A stretch of 64,000 nt of DNA, from assembly GCA_904387055.1 (NCBI GenBank), contig CAJFKV010000001.1, positions 1 to 64,000 on the forward strand. The letters run 5' to 3'. Positions 63,752-64,000 of the stretch are shown here, in pieces; the first letter of the stretch is position 1, and every line of letters begins with the position of its first letter. Position numbers and translations under genes: made by a program. This stretch comes from Candidatus Heteroruminococcus faecigallinarum. Its GTDB lineage: Bacteria > Bacillota > Clostridia > Oscillospirales > Ruminococcaceae. Under the pieces are notes generated by a model, which was not told where the DNA came from, searched no databases, and was given only the letters and a program-made list of their open reading frames with translations.

Positions 63752-64000
63752 AAAAGATCGTTGTGGTGGGTCTTGGTCCCGGGGAACGGGATCAGATGAC
63801 CTTTGAGGCGGCCAAGGTGCTGGAACGCTGCGACGTGCTGGTGGGGTACCAGTACTATATCGACTCCATCAAGGACCAATATCCCCATAAGCGGCTGCTG
63901 GCGACCCCCATGCGCCGGGAGGTGGAGCGGTGCCGCATGGCCATGGAGGAAGCGGATAAGGGCCAGATGGTAGCCATGGTGTGCAGCGGAGACGGCGGTG
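63748..64000 (+). CDS. cbiH: Cobalt-precorrin-3 C17-methyltransferase CbiH, partial
   Basis: The first 84 codons of a tetrapyrrole methylase, cut by the window end. It starts with KKIVVVGLGPGERDQMTFEA and continues to VLVGYQYYIDSI and MVAMVCSGDGG, the pattern of CbiH/CobJ, which contracts the ring at C20 and methylates C17. The ATG overlaps the cbiG stop. Confidence 0.92.
   Translation, partial: MKKIVVVGLGPGERDQMTFEAAKVLERCDVLVGYQYYIDSIKDQYPHKRLLATPMRREVERCRMAMEEADKGQMVAMVCSGDGG

Overview
The window looks like the chromosome of a high-GC, anaerobic Gram-positive gut bacterium of the Clostridia, probably an Oscillospiraceae relative. This is inferred from the murB-rapZ-whiA-dnaE-pfkA order with hprK nearby, RapZ/WhiA/HprK being Firmicutes hallmarks, strong AGGAGG ribosome binding sites, ECF-type vitamin transporters, a 2-hydroxyacyl-CoA dehydratase activase and anaerobic cobalamin synthesis. 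No genus can be fixed from this sequence alone.

Positions 1 to about 7972 are the right part of an integrated mobile element with clearly lower GC than the rest. It carries an integrase module on the minus strand (excisionase, winged-helix protein, small protein, tyrosine recombinase), a 34-bp perfect palindrome, a cobalamin-riboswitch-controlled BtuFCD-type ABC importer and an IS200-type insertion. It ends at a truncated tRNA-Thr(CGT) 3' half (7971-8017), read here as the attachment site; host chromosome follows.

Positions 8.4-20.6 kb carry a secreted lipoprotein with an internal duplication, the RNA-binding protein Tex, a TPP-riboswitch thiamin salvage operon (fused thiE-thiD, a ThiT-like S component, tenA), and a two-gene operon joining a short UvrA-like ATPase to an unusual protein in which seven helicase-associated repeats surround a PD-(D/E)XK nuclease-like domain. 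The last is the most interesting locus in the window.

Positions 20.6-33 kb hold a lipid-anchored flavodoxin, a Gld-type ABC transporter operon with a DUF4340 protein, small membrane and lipoproteins, a cytoplasmic flavodoxin and a 1474-residue dehydratase activase fusion. Positions 33-46 kb hold a second TPP-riboswitch operon (thiW-thiM), a membrane XRE regulator, a metal or cofactor ABC importer run together with a three-subunit molybdenum hydroxylase and a MocA-like cofactor enzyme, glycerol dehydrogenase, a GNAT enzyme, a third TPP riboswitch with thiT, and TraX.

Positions 46.8-56 kb are core genes (hprK, PHP phosphoesterase, murB, rapZ, whiA, dnaE, pfkA). From 56.1 kb to the window end a cobalamin riboswitch heads the operon cbiM-cbiN-cbiQ-cbiO-cbiK-cbiD-cbiL-cbiF-cbiG-cbiH, which imports cobalt and builds the corrin ring anaerobically; cbiH is cut by the window end. 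Vitamin handling (B1 and B12) is the recurring theme: five riboswitches and at least five vitamin or metal transport systems.
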